Assembly (NCBI GenBank): GCA_045563675.1
Contig: JBJLIX010000001.1
Span: 558,001 to 622,000, forward strand
Source of the DNA: AEGEAN-183 sp045563675
GTDB taxonomy: Bacteria; Pseudomonadota; Gammaproteobacteria; Magnimaribacterales; Magnimaribacteraceae
Length of the DNA: 64,000 nucleotides
Direction: 5' to 3'
Both the position numbers and the translations under genes were made by a program. Of the stretch, positions 51,430 to 59,770 are shown piece after piece (positions within the stretch are counted from its first letter, which is position 1; each line of letters starts with the position of its first letter). Under the pieces are notes generated by a model that ran no database searches, was not told where the DNA came from, and saw only the letters and a list, made by a program, of their open reading frames with translations.

Positions 51430-52812
51430 TCAGCTCATTCCCAGTTCTTTTATTTTTCTAGTTAGTGTATTTCTACCCCAGCCTAATAATCTAGCAGCTT
51501 CATTTTTTTTACCTAAAGTTTTTCCTAGTGCAGCTTGAATCATAGTCTTTTCAAATTCAGGCAACGCGAGGTCTAGAATTTCTGTCTCTCCTTTTGCCAA
51601 TGAATCTTCAGCCCAAGACTTTAATGTAGTTGCCCAATCATTTTTTCCAATGGTACTTTCATTTTTTAATTCTGGAGGTAAATCTTCGAGTTCAATTTGC
51701 CTAGAAGGGGCCATTACCGTTAACCACCTACAAACATTCTCAAGTTGTCTTACATTTCCAGGCCACTCTAATTTCAAAAAGTAGTCCTCTACCTCTTGAG
51801 ATAGAAACTTACTATCTTCATCTAATTCTGCAGCGGTTATTCTAAAGAAGTGTTTACAAAGAACTTGAATATCTTCTCTTCTTTCAGAGAGTTTAGGAAG
51901 GGAAATTTTTATAACGTTAAGTCTATGAAATAGATCCTCTCTGAACTTCCCATCTTCTACTAGCTTTTTTAAGTTTTGATGAGTAGCTGCGATTATTCTT
52001 ACATTTACGGAAATAGGTCTTCTTCCTCCTACACTATAGAACTCACCATTTGAAAGTACCCTTAATAGTCTAGTTTGAGTCTCCAATGGCATATCACCGA
52101 TCTCATCAAGGAAGAGTGTCCCACCATTTGCTTGTTCAAATCTACCACTTCTCTTTTCATCTGCACCTGTAAAAGCACCTTTTTCATGACCAAATAGTTC
52201 AGCCTCTAAAAGGTCTTTAGGTATATCTGCCATATTCAATGCTAAAAAGGGTTCCCCTTTTCTTGGGCTATGTTGATAAAGTGCCTTAGCAACTAATTCC
52301 TTTCCTGTTCCCGATTGCCCAACCAAAAGAACCGTAGAATTCGAGTTAGAAAGTTTTCCAATGGCCCTAAATACTTCTTGCATAGCAGGAGCCTCACCAA
52401 TTATTTCCGCTTTTGGGGCTATTTCATCTTCTTGAACATTCTCTTCAGAGCTCATAGCCCTTTCAACGATCTGAGCGGCTTCATTAATATCAAATGGTTT
52501 TGGCAGGTATTCCCATGCTCCATGTTCATATGATTGAACTGCACTCTCTAGGTCTGAATGTGCAGTCATTATAATTACAGGTATTTCGGGTCTTGATTCT
52601 CTAACTTGATCTAATAAAACTAAACCGCTTGTACCAGGCATTTTTATATCAGTTATTATTACTGCCGGAGAAGAGCTTTCTAAACTTTTTAAGACGCCAT
52701 GAGCTGAATCAAAAGTTTCAACTTTCAACCCTTTTTCAGTAAGCCCTTTTTCTAAAACCCATCTAATTGATTCATCGTCATCTACTATCCATACAAGTTT
52801 TTTATTTGTCAT
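51430..52812 (-). CDS. ntrC: Nitrogen regulation response regulator NtrC (GlnG)
   Basis: This 460-residue sigma-54 activator has an N-terminal receiver (VWIVDDDESIRW, phosphorylated Asp in VIITDIKMPG near residue 54). The AAA+ domain has VGQSGTGKELVAKALYQHSP and GAFTGA in EKGAFTGADEK, the sigma-54-contact loop. The C-terminal Fis helix-turn-helix is NEAARLLGWGRNTLTRKI. It is the third gene of glnA-ntrB-ntrC, 18 bases after ntrB. It requires sigma-54 (rpoN), which is outside the window. Confidence 0.95.
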   Translation of the reverse strand: MTNKKLVWIVDDDESIRWVLEKGLTEKGLKVETFDSAHGVLKSLESSSPAVIITDIKMPGTSGLVLLDQVRESRPEIPVIIMTAHSDLESAVQSYEHGAWEYLPKPFDINEAAQIVERAMSSEENVQEDEIAPKAEIIGEAPAMQEVFRAIGKLSNSNSTVLLVGQSGTGKELVAKALYQHSPRKGEPFLALNMADIPKDLLEAELFGHEKGAFTGADEKRSGRFEQANGGTLFLDEIGDMPLETQTRLLRVLSNGEFYSVGGRRPISVNVRIIAATHQNLKKLVEDGKFREDLFHRLNVIKISLPKLSERREDIQVLCKHFFRITAAELDEDSKFLSQEVEDYFLKLEWPGNVRQLENVCRWLTVMAPSRQIELEDLPPELKNESTIGKNDWATTLKSWAEDSLAKGETEILDLALPEFEKTMIQAALGKTLGKKNEAARLLGWGRNTLTRKIKELGMS

Positions 52813-52830
52813 ATTAAAACTCCAGTTATT

Positions 52831-53907
52831 TTAATTATTACTTTCGATTCCCAAAGGTATTAGGATTGAGAACTCAGTTCTCCCTGGTTGGCTTTCATAA
52901 CTAATTGTTCCATTATGTTGAGAAACTATTCCTTGCGTAATTGATAAGCCTAGACCAGAGCCATTAACTTTAGAAGAAATCATAGGGAAGAAAATTGAGT
53001 CCTTAAGGTCTTCTGGTATTCCTAGCCCGTTATCTATTACAGATATCTTGCAGACAGTTTTTTTTGGACCATCATCAAGAATTTCTTGATGAATTATTCT
53101 GGTAACTATTTTAATTTCCGGAGAAAGAACTTCTGCTTCAATCAAAGATTCTTTTGAGTTATTGACCAAATTTAATATACATTGCTCAAGTAAATATATA
53201 TCTAAATTTATATCAGGAATGCTAGGGTCATAATCTTTACTCAAATAGATTTTGTTATCAATTAAATCTTGCTTAGTCAGACTTATTACATTCTCAAGAA
53301 CTAAGTGTATATTTTGACTTTCAAAAGCTGGCTTCCTATTGGGGCCAAGTATGTTATCAACTAAAGACGAAAGTCTATCTGTTTCTCTGATAATTACTTG
53401 TGTGTACTCTTTTAGTCCATTATCAGAGAGCTTCTGGCTTAAAAGTTGGGCAGAACCCCTTATTCCACTTAATGGATTTTTAATCTCATGTGCAAGTCCT
53501 CTTATAAAAGCAGAGGTTACCTCTTGGTTGGTTTGAGTTCTTAGTCTTTCTTTTATTTGACTAGAATACTCTTTATTTAAAATTTCTAAAATTAATCCTT
53601 CACCATAATAGTCATTTGAAAAAGGCTTGATATGGTAATCACAGAAAAGTTTCTTGCCTCCCTTTAAAAAAAGTAACGCATCTATTTTAGCGAATTCTCT
53701 TCTCTGATTCAGACAGTCTAAGAAGTTCTCATAATTATCTGGTTCTTCATAGAATAATTCCTTCAACTCTTTATTGTGAGATGCAGAAAGGCTTGTATCT
53801 AGAATAGACTGGGCTGAAGGGTTGAGGTACTGAGTTTTTAAAGACTCATCTAAAACTAGAATTCCTGTGTTAAGTTCAGTTATATAGTTGTTAATTGATG
53901 TTTCCAC
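52831..53907 (-). CDS. ntrB: Nitrogen regulation sensor histidine kinase NtrB (GlnL)
   Basis: This 358-residue soluble kinase has an N-terminal PAS domain (GILVLDESLKTQYLNPSAQS), the phosphoacceptor His in GLAHEIKNPLSGIRGSAQLL (about 137), the N-box CILNLVNNSKESLIEAE, and ATP-binding VIDNGLGIPEDL and GSGLGLSITQGIVSQHNG. It phosphorylates or dephosphorylates NtrC according to PII signals. It follows glnA after a hairpin-bearing 65-base gap and has a GGAG ribosome site. Confidence 0.94.
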   Translation of the reverse strand: METSINNYITELNTGILVLDESLKTQYLNPSAQSILDTSLSASHNKELKELFYEEPDNYENFLDCLNQRREFAKIDALLFLKGGKKLFCDYHIKPFSNDYYGEGLILEILNKEYSSQIKERLRTQTNQEVTSAFIRGLAHEIKNPLSGIRGSAQLLSQKLSDNGLKEYTQVIIRETDRLSSLVDNILGPNRKPAFESQNIHLVLENVISLTKQDLIDNKIYLSKDYDPSIPDINLDIYLLEQCILNLVNNSKESLIEAEVLSPEIKIVTRIIHQEILDDGPKKTVCKISVIDNGLGIPEDLKDSIFFPMISSKVNGSGLGLSITQGIVSQHNGTISYESQPGRTEFSILIPLGIESNN

Positions 53908-53921
53908 TCATCTTCTCCGAG

Positions 53922-53955
53922 GAAAGAGGAAGAAAAGTTCCCTCATTCCTCTTTC
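53922..53955 (-). terminator. Hairpin between glnA and ntrB
   Basis: AAAGAGGAA and TTCCTCTTT (plus an outer G-C pair) form a 10-bp stem with a 14-base loop. A second perfect 12-base palindrome, AAAGAGCTCTTT, lies at 53956-53967. There is no U-run, so it is more likely an attenuating or RNA-stabilising structure than a full terminator. It would leave more glnA than ntrBC message. Confidence 0.55.
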
Positions 53956-53972
53956 AAAGAGCTCTTTTCAAC

Positions 53973-54947
53973 CTAGGTTAAAGTACCGACTATATGAGCA
54001 ATTATTTTGTAAGGGTCAGCATTAGAAGCAGGGCGTCTATCTTCTAAATATCCGTTCCAATCATGCTCAATAGTGTATATGGGTATACGTATGCTTGCTC
54101 CTCTGTCACTCACACCATAAGAAAAAGTATCTATACTTTGAGTTTCATGAAGACCCGTTAATCTCATATCATTATCAGATCCATAAGAAGAAATTCCTTC
54201 TAGATGAACCTCTCCTAGTTTTTCACACATAGATTTAAAAAGTTCTTCTGAGCCGTTAGATCTCATTTCTCCATTAGAGAAATTAGTGTGCATTCCTGAG
54301 CCATTCCAATCACCCGTCTTAGGCTTTGGATGGATATTTACACCAACTCCAAAGTCTTCTGCAATTTTATAGAGCATATATCTACTCATCCATAGATCAT
54401 CCGCTGCTTTAAGACCATGACCAAAACATTGATATTCCCACTGACCTAATGCAACTTCAGCATTTGTTCCTGTTAATTGAATACCTGCATCTAGGCAAGC
54501 TTCGAGATGAGCTTCAGAGATTTCTCTTCCTTGAACATTTTCTGATCCTACACCGCAGTAATAATCCCCTTGCGGCCTAGGAGTTCCATCTTCCCATCCT
54601 AAAGGACTACCATCTTTATTTGTAAAAAAGTATTCCTGTTCAAATCCAAACCACCATTCATCTGCAACTATTTCTGCAGCAGCCCTAGTATTTGAGGGGT
54701 GAGTTTCATGTTCTCCTGTCTGTACTTGGCACATAACCAGATAATCCGAGAATAGAGGACAATCATAGGTCTGTACTGGTAAAAGTAGGCAGTCTGAACT
54801 TCCACCTTCAGCCTGTTGTGTTGACGAACCATCAAAGGACCATTCAGGAGGTGCATCATCCTCAGTTGCTTTTATCTTACTTCTTATTGAGGGCTCTGGT
54901 TGAAAACCATCAAGCCAAACATATTCATAAATTTTAGTTTCTGACAT
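53973..54947 (-). CDS. glnA: Glutamine synthetase type II (eukaryote-type GSII)
   Basis: The 324-residue enzyme makes glutamine from glutamate, ammonia and ATP. It is GSII, not the 470-residue GSI usual in Gammaproteobacteria. Evidence: WSFDGSSTQQAEGGSSDC (36-53, beta-grasp), WWFGFEQEYFF with metal ligands, GQWEYQCFGHGLKAADDLWM and RPASNADPYKII. GSII is not controlled by the adenylylation known for GSI. It is the first gene of glnA-ntrB-ntrC, with an NtrC palindrome about 110 bases upstream of its start. GSII in Proteobacteria is often thought to be horizontally acquired. Confidence 0.95.
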   Translation of the reverse strand: MSETKIYEYVWLDGFQPEPSIRSKIKATEDDAPPEWSFDGSSTQQAEGGSSDCLLLPVQTYDCPLFSDYLVMCQVQTGEHETHPSNTRAAAEIVADEWWFGFEQEYFFTNKDGSPLGWEDGTPRPQGDYYCGVGSENVQGREISEAHLEACLDAGIQLTGTNAEVALGQWEYQCFGHGLKAADDLWMSRYMLYKIAEDFGVGVNIHPKPKTGDWNGSGMHTNFSNGEMRSNGSEELFKSMCEKLGEVHLEGISSYGSDNDMRLTGLHETQSIDTFSYGVSDRGASIRIPIYTIEHDWNGYLEDRRPASNADPYKIIAHIVGTLT

Positions 54948-54977
54948 TTTTTCTCCAATGTTAAATATTAAAATTGA

Positions 54978-55005
54978 ATAATATCACAATAAAAGCACTG
55001 GTAAA
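54978..55005 (-). promoter_or_regulatory. Putative sigma-70-type glnA promoter
   Basis: On the minus strand TTTACC (55005-55000) and TATTAT (54983-54978) are spaced by 16 bases. The transcript would start near 54971, about 23 bases before the ATG. A proper sigma-54 GG/GC pair was not found here. Confidence 0.45.
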
Positions 55006-55054
55006 GAGCAACATTTAAGATATTTTGGTGCGTTAAGATCTAAAAAGATGCTTT

Positions 55055-55071
55055 TGCACTATTTAAGTGCA
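55055..55071. promoter_or_regulatory. NtrC-binding site upstream of glnA
   Basis: TGCACTATTTAAGTGCA at 55055-55071 is a 17-base inverted repeat with the NtrC half-sites TGCAC and GTGCA. It overlaps the stop codon of the DUF1249 gene and lies about 90 bases from the proposed start. A second half-site, GCACCAAAAT on the minus strand, is at 55022-55031. Confidence 0.75.
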
Positions 55072-55538
55072 TTAAATATGTATATCTTTCTTGACAGACC
55101 TTCTTTTTTTGAGAATTTCAACCATTCTAAGAAGAACTTGTTCCATTGATACTTCTCATCTTTATGAAACATATTTTTATTGGGATATTTATTTCTAGCC
55201 CAAAAGAGTTGCTTACCATTAAATTTTCTAACTTCTGCCATTCTTACATCATGATAAACAAAGACTTCAAATCTAACTTCAGTTATATTTTTTAAATAGG
55301 AACTTTTCTGCTCTATTTCTATTTTAGAAGTATATTGAGACTCTTTAAAAAGATTTATATCTACTCTGGAGTTATCAATTCCTTCTGGTAGTAGGAAGGA
55401 AAAGTTTCTATCTGATTTTATCTTTGGAATGATTTCTTTCAATAAATTAAAGTTTTTTTCATAGAGCAGAAGTAAGCCCTTTAAGTTTGTTTTAGACTTT
55501 CTTCTTAGAGTTACGCCTATGTTATTTCTATTAATCAT
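55059..55538 (-). CDS. DUF1249 family protein (YqiB-like)
   Basis: This 159-residue soluble protein has YEKNFNLLKEIIPKI near residue 27, FEVFVYHDVRMAEVRKFNGK and KDEKYQWNKFFLEWL, the conserved DUF1249 pattern. YqiB-type proteins are encoded near the ADP-sugar pyrophosphatase and cAMP phosphodiesterase genes of enterics, but no function is known. It overlaps the AlkA-like gene by 8 bases and ends inside the NtrC palindrome, before glnA on the same strand. Confidence 0.83.
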   Translation of the reverse strand: MINRNNIGVTLRRKSKTNLKGLLLLYEKNFNLLKEIIPKIKSDRNFSFLLPEGIDNSRVDINLFKESQYTSKIEIEQKSSYLKNITEVRFEVFVYHDVRMAEVRKFNGKQLFWARNKYPNKNMFHKDEKYQWNKFFLEWLKFSKKEGLSRKIYIFNALK

Positions 55539-56142
55539 ATGATGACCATAATATTAACGCAGCTACTGACCTATAGGGACGCCAAGTTTCTGCAATTTTC
55601 AAAGTTGTCAACTTATTTGGTCTACTTTTTAAACCTTTAATGTTTTTAATGGCAACTTGAAGCCCTAGGTCTGATGCTGGCCAGGCATCTGCCCTGCCCA
55701 TACACCCTAATAGATAACATTCTGCTGTCCATTCACCTATACCTTTAAACTTAGTAAGGTCATTTATTATTTCTTCATTAGTCTTGTTCACAAAATCTTC
55801 AAAAATTAATTCTTCAGAAATAACTGCTTTAGCGATACCCCTGCAATAATTAATTTTCTGCTTACTTAGTCCTGCTTCTTTTAACTTTATGGTATTTGTC
55901 ATGAGTAACTTTTCTGCAGTAAGAGGAGAGATATTACTTTTTACCCTATTAAAAATAGCTTTTGCAGAAGCAACAGAGAGTTGTTGTTCTACTATTAGAT
56001 TAATTAAGCCTTCAAAACCCAAAGGTCTCTTATAAAGAGTTAAATTCTCCTTTAATTTAATTAAATAATGTAATTCCTTATCTACTTTTGCTAAATGAAT
56101 TAGAGCCCTGCTTAAGGTCTTAGGATTTAATTCTCTTTTCAT
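55531..56142 (-). CDS. DNA-3-methyladenine glycosylase, AlkA/HhH-GPD family
   Basis: This 203-residue base-excision repair enzyme has GFEGLINLIVEQQLSVASAK at about 39 and the helix-hairpin-helix FKGIGEWTAECYLLGCMGRA, followed by DAWPASDLGLQ with the catalytic Asp. It would excise alkylated purines. It is about 80 residues shorter than E. coli AlkA, lacking the N-terminal domain. It overlaps the FemAB-like gene by 23 bases and the DUF1249 gene by 8, so the three form one compact operon. Confidence 0.9.
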   Translation of the reverse strand: MKRELNPKTLSRALIHLAKVDKELHYLIKLKENLTLYKRPLGFEGLINLIVEQQLSVASAKAIFNRVKSNISPLTAEKLLMTNTIKLKEAGLSKQKINYCRGIAKAVISEELIFEDFVNKTNEEIINDLTKFKGIGEWTAECYLLGCMGRADAWPASDLGLQVAIKNIKGLKSRPNKLTTLKIAETWRPYRSVAALILWSSYD

Positions 56143-57301
56143 GGGAATAAATTTTATTTACTACTTCCGCTTTAAAGGGAAGCAGAGACTTACATCTCTC
56201 TTTATAATCTAAAATGTTTGCTCTTTCTTCAATGAGAAAATTATCAATTGCTTTTCTGAATCTAGTGTCTTTAATCCAATGAGCAGAGTAAGTCTCTATC
56301 GGAAGAAATCCTCTTTTGATCTTATGTTCACCTTGGACACCAGGATCAAATTTATTTATGCCCTTTTCTATGCAATATTCAATTCCTTGGTAGTAGCAAC
56401 ACTCAAAGTGCATTGAATCGTATTGTTCAAGACAACCCCAATATCTGCCATAAAGGACTTTTGAGTCATAGAAATTTAATGCCCCTGCTACCGGCTTATT
56501 GTTATTTAAATCTTTGGCAACAACTAGCAATAAATTATTGGGAAAAATTTCAGAAAGTTTTAAAAAGAAATCTAAATTTAAATATGGAGACATTCCTCGT
56601 TTTAAATATGTAACTTGATAAAAGTTAAAAAAATCCTTCCATAGTGTTTCCGTTACGTTTTTACCCTCAATCCTCTCGATAGTAATATTTTGGTCTAAGA
56701 TTTTCTTTCTTTCTTTTTTAATATTTTTTCTTTGTCTTGAAGTTAGTCCATTTAAGAAATCATTAAATTCTTTGTAATTATTGTTAAACCAGTGAAAAGA
56801 ATAACTAGTCCTTAAACTAAACCCTGAATTCATATAGTGCTCAAGCTCTCTGTATTCAGGTAAAAGGACATGAGTACTAGATAATTTTAAATGTATAGAA
56901 ATCTCTTTGATTGCTTCTTTAATTACTTTTATCAGTTCTGGTATATTTTCTTCAGATAGAGTGCATAACCTTGGTCCGGAAGCAGGAGTGAAAGGTATGG
57001 CGCTTACAAGTTTGGGATAATACTCCATCCCATTTCTGTAATAAGCATCTGCCCACGACCAATCAAATATAAATTCACCGTGAGAGTCAGTTTTTAAGTA
57101 CATAGGCATTAATGCAATTATTTCTTTATTTTCTTTTATTAAAAGATGGAAAGGGTGCCAGCCAGTACCTTCTCCTACACACCCTGTTTCTTCAAGAGCT
57201 AGAAGGAAGGAATAATCGAGGAAAGGATAATCAGAATTTACTATTTTATTCCATAAATCCTCGTCGATATTTTTTATAGATTCAGCAAATTCTACTTTCA
57301 T
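56120..57301 (-). CDS. FemAB/GNAT-like protein (DUF482 family)
   Basis: This 393-residue protein belongs to the DUF482 (PF04339) acyltransferase-like group. Its hallmarks are GTGWHPFHLLI near residue 45, FDWSWADAYYRNG, PFTPASGPRL, FHWFNNNYKEFNDFL, and the C-terminal FDPGVQGEHKIKRGFLP. The fold resembles FemAB peptidoglycan aminoacyl-transferases and GNAT enzymes; the substrate is unknown. It starts directly after ubiA's end on the same strand and overlaps the glycosylase by 23 bases. Confidence 0.87.
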   Translation of the reverse strand: MKVEFAESIKNIDEDLWNKIVNSDYPFLDYSFLLALEETGCVGEGTGWHPFHLLIKENKEIIALMPMYLKTDSHGEFIFDWSWADAYYRNGMEYYPKLVSAIPFTPASGPRLCTLSEENIPELIKVIKEAIKEISIHLKLSSTHVLLPEYRELEHYMNSGFSLRTSYSFHWFNNNYKEFNDFLNGLTSRQRKNIKKERKKILDQNITIERIEGKNVTETLWKDFFNFYQVTYLKRGMSPYLNLDFFLKLSEIFPNNLLLVVAKDLNNNKPVAGALNFYDSKVLYGRYWGCLEQYDSMHFECCYYQGIEYCIEKGINKFDPGVQGEHKIKRGFLPIETYSAHWIKDTRFRKAIDNFLIEERANILDYKERCKSLLPFKAEVVNKIYSHEKRIKS

Positions 57302-58156
57302 TTATAAGTTAGTTGAGATGAAGGCACTTATAAGAATGGTTAAGCCTATCCAGTTATTTTTTTTGAAGGCTTTAAGACATTCTTCTCTATCTGCACCTTT
57401 TATCAATGTATATTGATGGTAGATCAAAATAGTACACAAGCTAATCCCTAAATAAAAAACTAAATGCAGGTTTTCTCTATAAGCTAAATATGTCCAAAAA
57501 AGAAGAGATAATAAATGAAAAATGATAATCATCATTTGAGATCTATTTCCAAAAGTTATAGCAGAAGAATTAAGGCCAATCGATAGATCATCTGCTCTAT
57601 CGCTCATAGCGTAAGCAGTGTCATAAGCTAATATCCAGAAGAAACAAGCTGAAAACATAATAATTGAGGAAAGTGAAATGAAATTTAGTTCAGCAGCTGA
57701 GACCATCAATATGCCCCAAGAAAAAGCCACTCCAAGGAACAGCTGAGGAACTTTAAAGAATCTCTTAGTTAAAGGATAGAAAATAGCTATTAAGAGTCCA
57801 ATCATAGCCATAAAAATAGTTAAGATATTAGTCATTGTTACCAATAATGCTGACAGGGATATAAGAATAAAAAAAAGAAACAATGCTTCTTTTGGAGTAA
57901 CCTCTCCTGTTACTAATGGCCTCTCATTAGTTCTACTGACTTTCCCATCAAAATCTTTATCGAAGTAATCGTTTATAACGCAACCTGCAGAGCGCATAAA
58001 AAAAGTTCCAATAGAAAATATAATTATTAAGTCAATAGAAGGCGAGCCCTGCATTAGAATAAGAAAAGCAGTAAGAGTTGGCCATAACAAAAGAAAAGTC
58101 CCAACGGGTTTATCAAACCTCATAAGTTTTCCTAACCCAATTAACTTTGTTTTCAT
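57302..58156 (-). CDS. ubiA: 4-hydroxybenzoate polyprenyltransferase UbiA
   Basis: The 284-residue membrane enzyme attaches the polyprenyl tail to 4-hydroxybenzoate in ubiquinone synthesis. It has the first Asp-rich motif VINDYFDKDFDGKVSRTNER with RPLVTGEV, the second YDTAYAMSDRADDLSIGL, and about eight membrane helices. A UbiC chorismate lyase is not adjacent; rubredoxin starts 103 bases away on the opposite strand. Ubiquinone points to aerobic respiration. Confidence 0.94.
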   Translation of the reverse strand: MKTKLIGLGKLMRFDKPVGTFLLLWPTLTAFLILMQGSPSIDLIIIFSIGTFFMRSAGCVINDYFDKDFDGKVSRTNERPLVTGEVTPKEALFLFFILISLSALLVTMTNILTIFMAMIGLLIAIFYPLTKRFFKVPQLFLGVAFSWGILMVSAAELNFISLSSIIMFSACFFWILAYDTAYAMSDRADDLSIGLNSSAITFGNRSQMMIIIFHLLSLLFWTYLAYRENLHLVFYLGISLCTILIYHQYTLIKGADREECLKAFKKNNWIGLTILISAFISTNL

Positions 58157-58258
58157 TTATAACTAAGTTTTTATTTTTTTCCATGTGTACTTTAGTCTAG
58201 GTTGCATAGAAAGTTGAGTTAGAATGTCGGATTTTATTAATAATAAAGATTAAACTTA

Positions 58259-58423
58259 ATGAAAAAGTGGGAATGTATAGTGTGTGGCTTGATTTATGAT
58301 GAAGCAGAAGGATGGCCCGAAGACGGAATTGAACCTGGAACAGCCTGGGAGGATGTACCAGAGGATTGGGTTTGTCCAGATTGTGGAGTAGGTAAGGAAG
58401 ATTTCGAGATGGTAGAAATATGA
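58259..58423 (+). CDS. Rubredoxin
   Basis: This 54-residue iron protein has the two Cys pairs of a rubredoxin: WECIVCGLIYDEAEGWPEDG and WVCPDCGVGKEDFEMVEI, binding one Fe through four Cys. It carries electrons to an alkane hydroxylase or similar partner. Its stop overlaps the start of the dicarboxylate symporter (ATGA, 4 bases), so the two are probably translated together. The reductase at 34968-36182 is a candidate electron donor. Confidence 0.95.
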   Translation: MKKWECIVCGLIYDEAEGWPEDGIEPGTAWEDVPEDWVCPDCGVGKEDFEMVEI

Positions 58424-59682
58424 GCATTCTTTCAGCTCCAAAAAACTTAACTAGAAATGTTTTAATTGGAATGGCAGCTGGTGTTGCAATTGCTGCAGCC
58501 TTGTTTTATTCAGATGGTTTTATATCTGAAGGTTTTTCTCAATTTATAGAAAAATATTTATTTGGCTTGGGAGGCCAAGTATTTAAAAATCTTTTAATGC
58601 TTGTTGTTGTCCCTCTTGTTTTCTTCTCTCTAGTTTCAGGAATATCTTCTCTATCTAACATGGTTAAGTTAGGATCTATAGCAACCAAAACCATTGGATT
58701 ATATTTACTTACTACTGCTATAGCAGTATCTTTGGCCTTGTTCTTTGGTTGGACATTAAATCTTTCAGGATTTGAAGGGACAGTGGGTTCTTATATTCCT
58801 CCATCGGGAGATTCGAGTTTATATGGAACTGTCTTAAAGATATTTCCCAATAATATTTTTGGTGCGTTTATAGAAAATAATATGCTGGGTATAGTATTTA
58901 TAAGCATTTTGTTTGGAGTTGCTTTAAATCTTACAGATGACTTAACAGGTGGACTGTCTAAATCTTTTGAAAAATTAAATACAGTTTTTCTAAAAATAGT
59001 TTTATTAATAATGAGCTTTGCCCCAATAGGGGTATTTTGTCTAATGGGAAGCTATGTCATGGCCAAGGGGCTAAATATTTTTGGTGATTTAGCACAGTAT
59101 GTTCTTATATTAATATTTGTTTTGGTATTTCATTTAATTTTTACTTATTCATTAATACTTAAACTATTTGCTAATTTAAACCCTTTAATTTTTTATCAGA
59201 AGATGAAAAGTGTTGCTTTATTTGCTTTTTCTACTTCATCAAGTGCAGCTACCATTCCGGTTACTTTAAGAACTGTCACTGACGATCTAGGAGTAAAAAA
59301 AGACGTCTCATCATTTGTAGTGCCTGTAGGGGCTACTATAAATATGGATGGTACAGCGATAATGCAAGGATTGGCTACAATGTTTATTGCAAGTACAGTA
59401 GGAGTTGATTTAAGTCTTATCCAGTATGGACAAATAGTACTGTTAGCTATAGTTACTTCGATAGGAACCGCAGCAGTTCCTTCAGCGGGTACTGTAACTC
59501 TAGCCTTAATACTTGGATCTCTGGGGTTGCCCTTAGACGCTATAGGATTAATTTTAGCAGTTGACAGAATCTTAGATATGATAAGAACATCAGTTAATGT
59601 CTGTGGTGATGCAGCTGTTTCATGTATTGTTGCTAAATCAGAAAATGAGCTAGATATATCAACATATAATTCATTTAGATAA
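58420..59682 (+). CDS. Dicarboxylate/amino acid:cation symporter (DAACS family)
   Basis: This 420-residue membrane transporter is of the GltP/DctA family. The serine-rich re-entrant loop FAFSTSSSAATIPVTLRTVT (about 269-288), the NMDGTAIMQGLATMFIA motif and VDRILDMIRTSVNVCGDAAVS are typical. It takes up glutamate, aspartate or C4-dicarboxylates with Na+ or H+. It overlaps the rubredoxin gene by 4 bases. The substrate is not decided by sequence. Confidence 0.92.
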   Translation: MSILSAPKNLTRNVLIGMAAGVAIAAALFYSDGFISEGFSQFIEKYLFGLGGQVFKNLLMLVVVPLVFFSLVSGISSLSNMVKLGSIATKTIGLYLLTTAIAVSLALFFGWTLNLSGFEGTVGSYIPPSGDSSLYGTVLKIFPNNIFGAFIENNMLGIVFISILFGVALNLTDDLTGGLSKSFEKLNTVFLKIVLLIMSFAPIGVFCLMGSYVMAKGLNIFGDLAQYVLILIFVLVFHLIFTYSLILKLFANLNPLIFYQKMKSVALFAFSTSSSAATIPVTLRTVTDDLGVKKDVSSFVVPVGATINMDGTAIMQGLATMFIASTVGVDLSLIQYGQIVLLAIVTSIGTAAVPSAGTVTLALILGSLGLPLDAIGLILAVDRILDMIRTSVNVCGDAAVSCIVAKSENELDISTYNSFR

Positions 59683-59770
59683 AGTTTAATTTTAATTGTT
59701 TCTGTTATCTTGTAGACTTCGCCGCTAATAAAGAGTTCTCAAAGAAAGTTTTTTGATTTAAGGAGAAATA

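Noticed and set aside
54960..55010. Sigma-54 promoter for glnA
   Set aside because: No GG-N10-GC pair at -24/-12; the best candidate has AG and GT in place of the invariant dinucleotides. A sigma-70-like promoter fits better.
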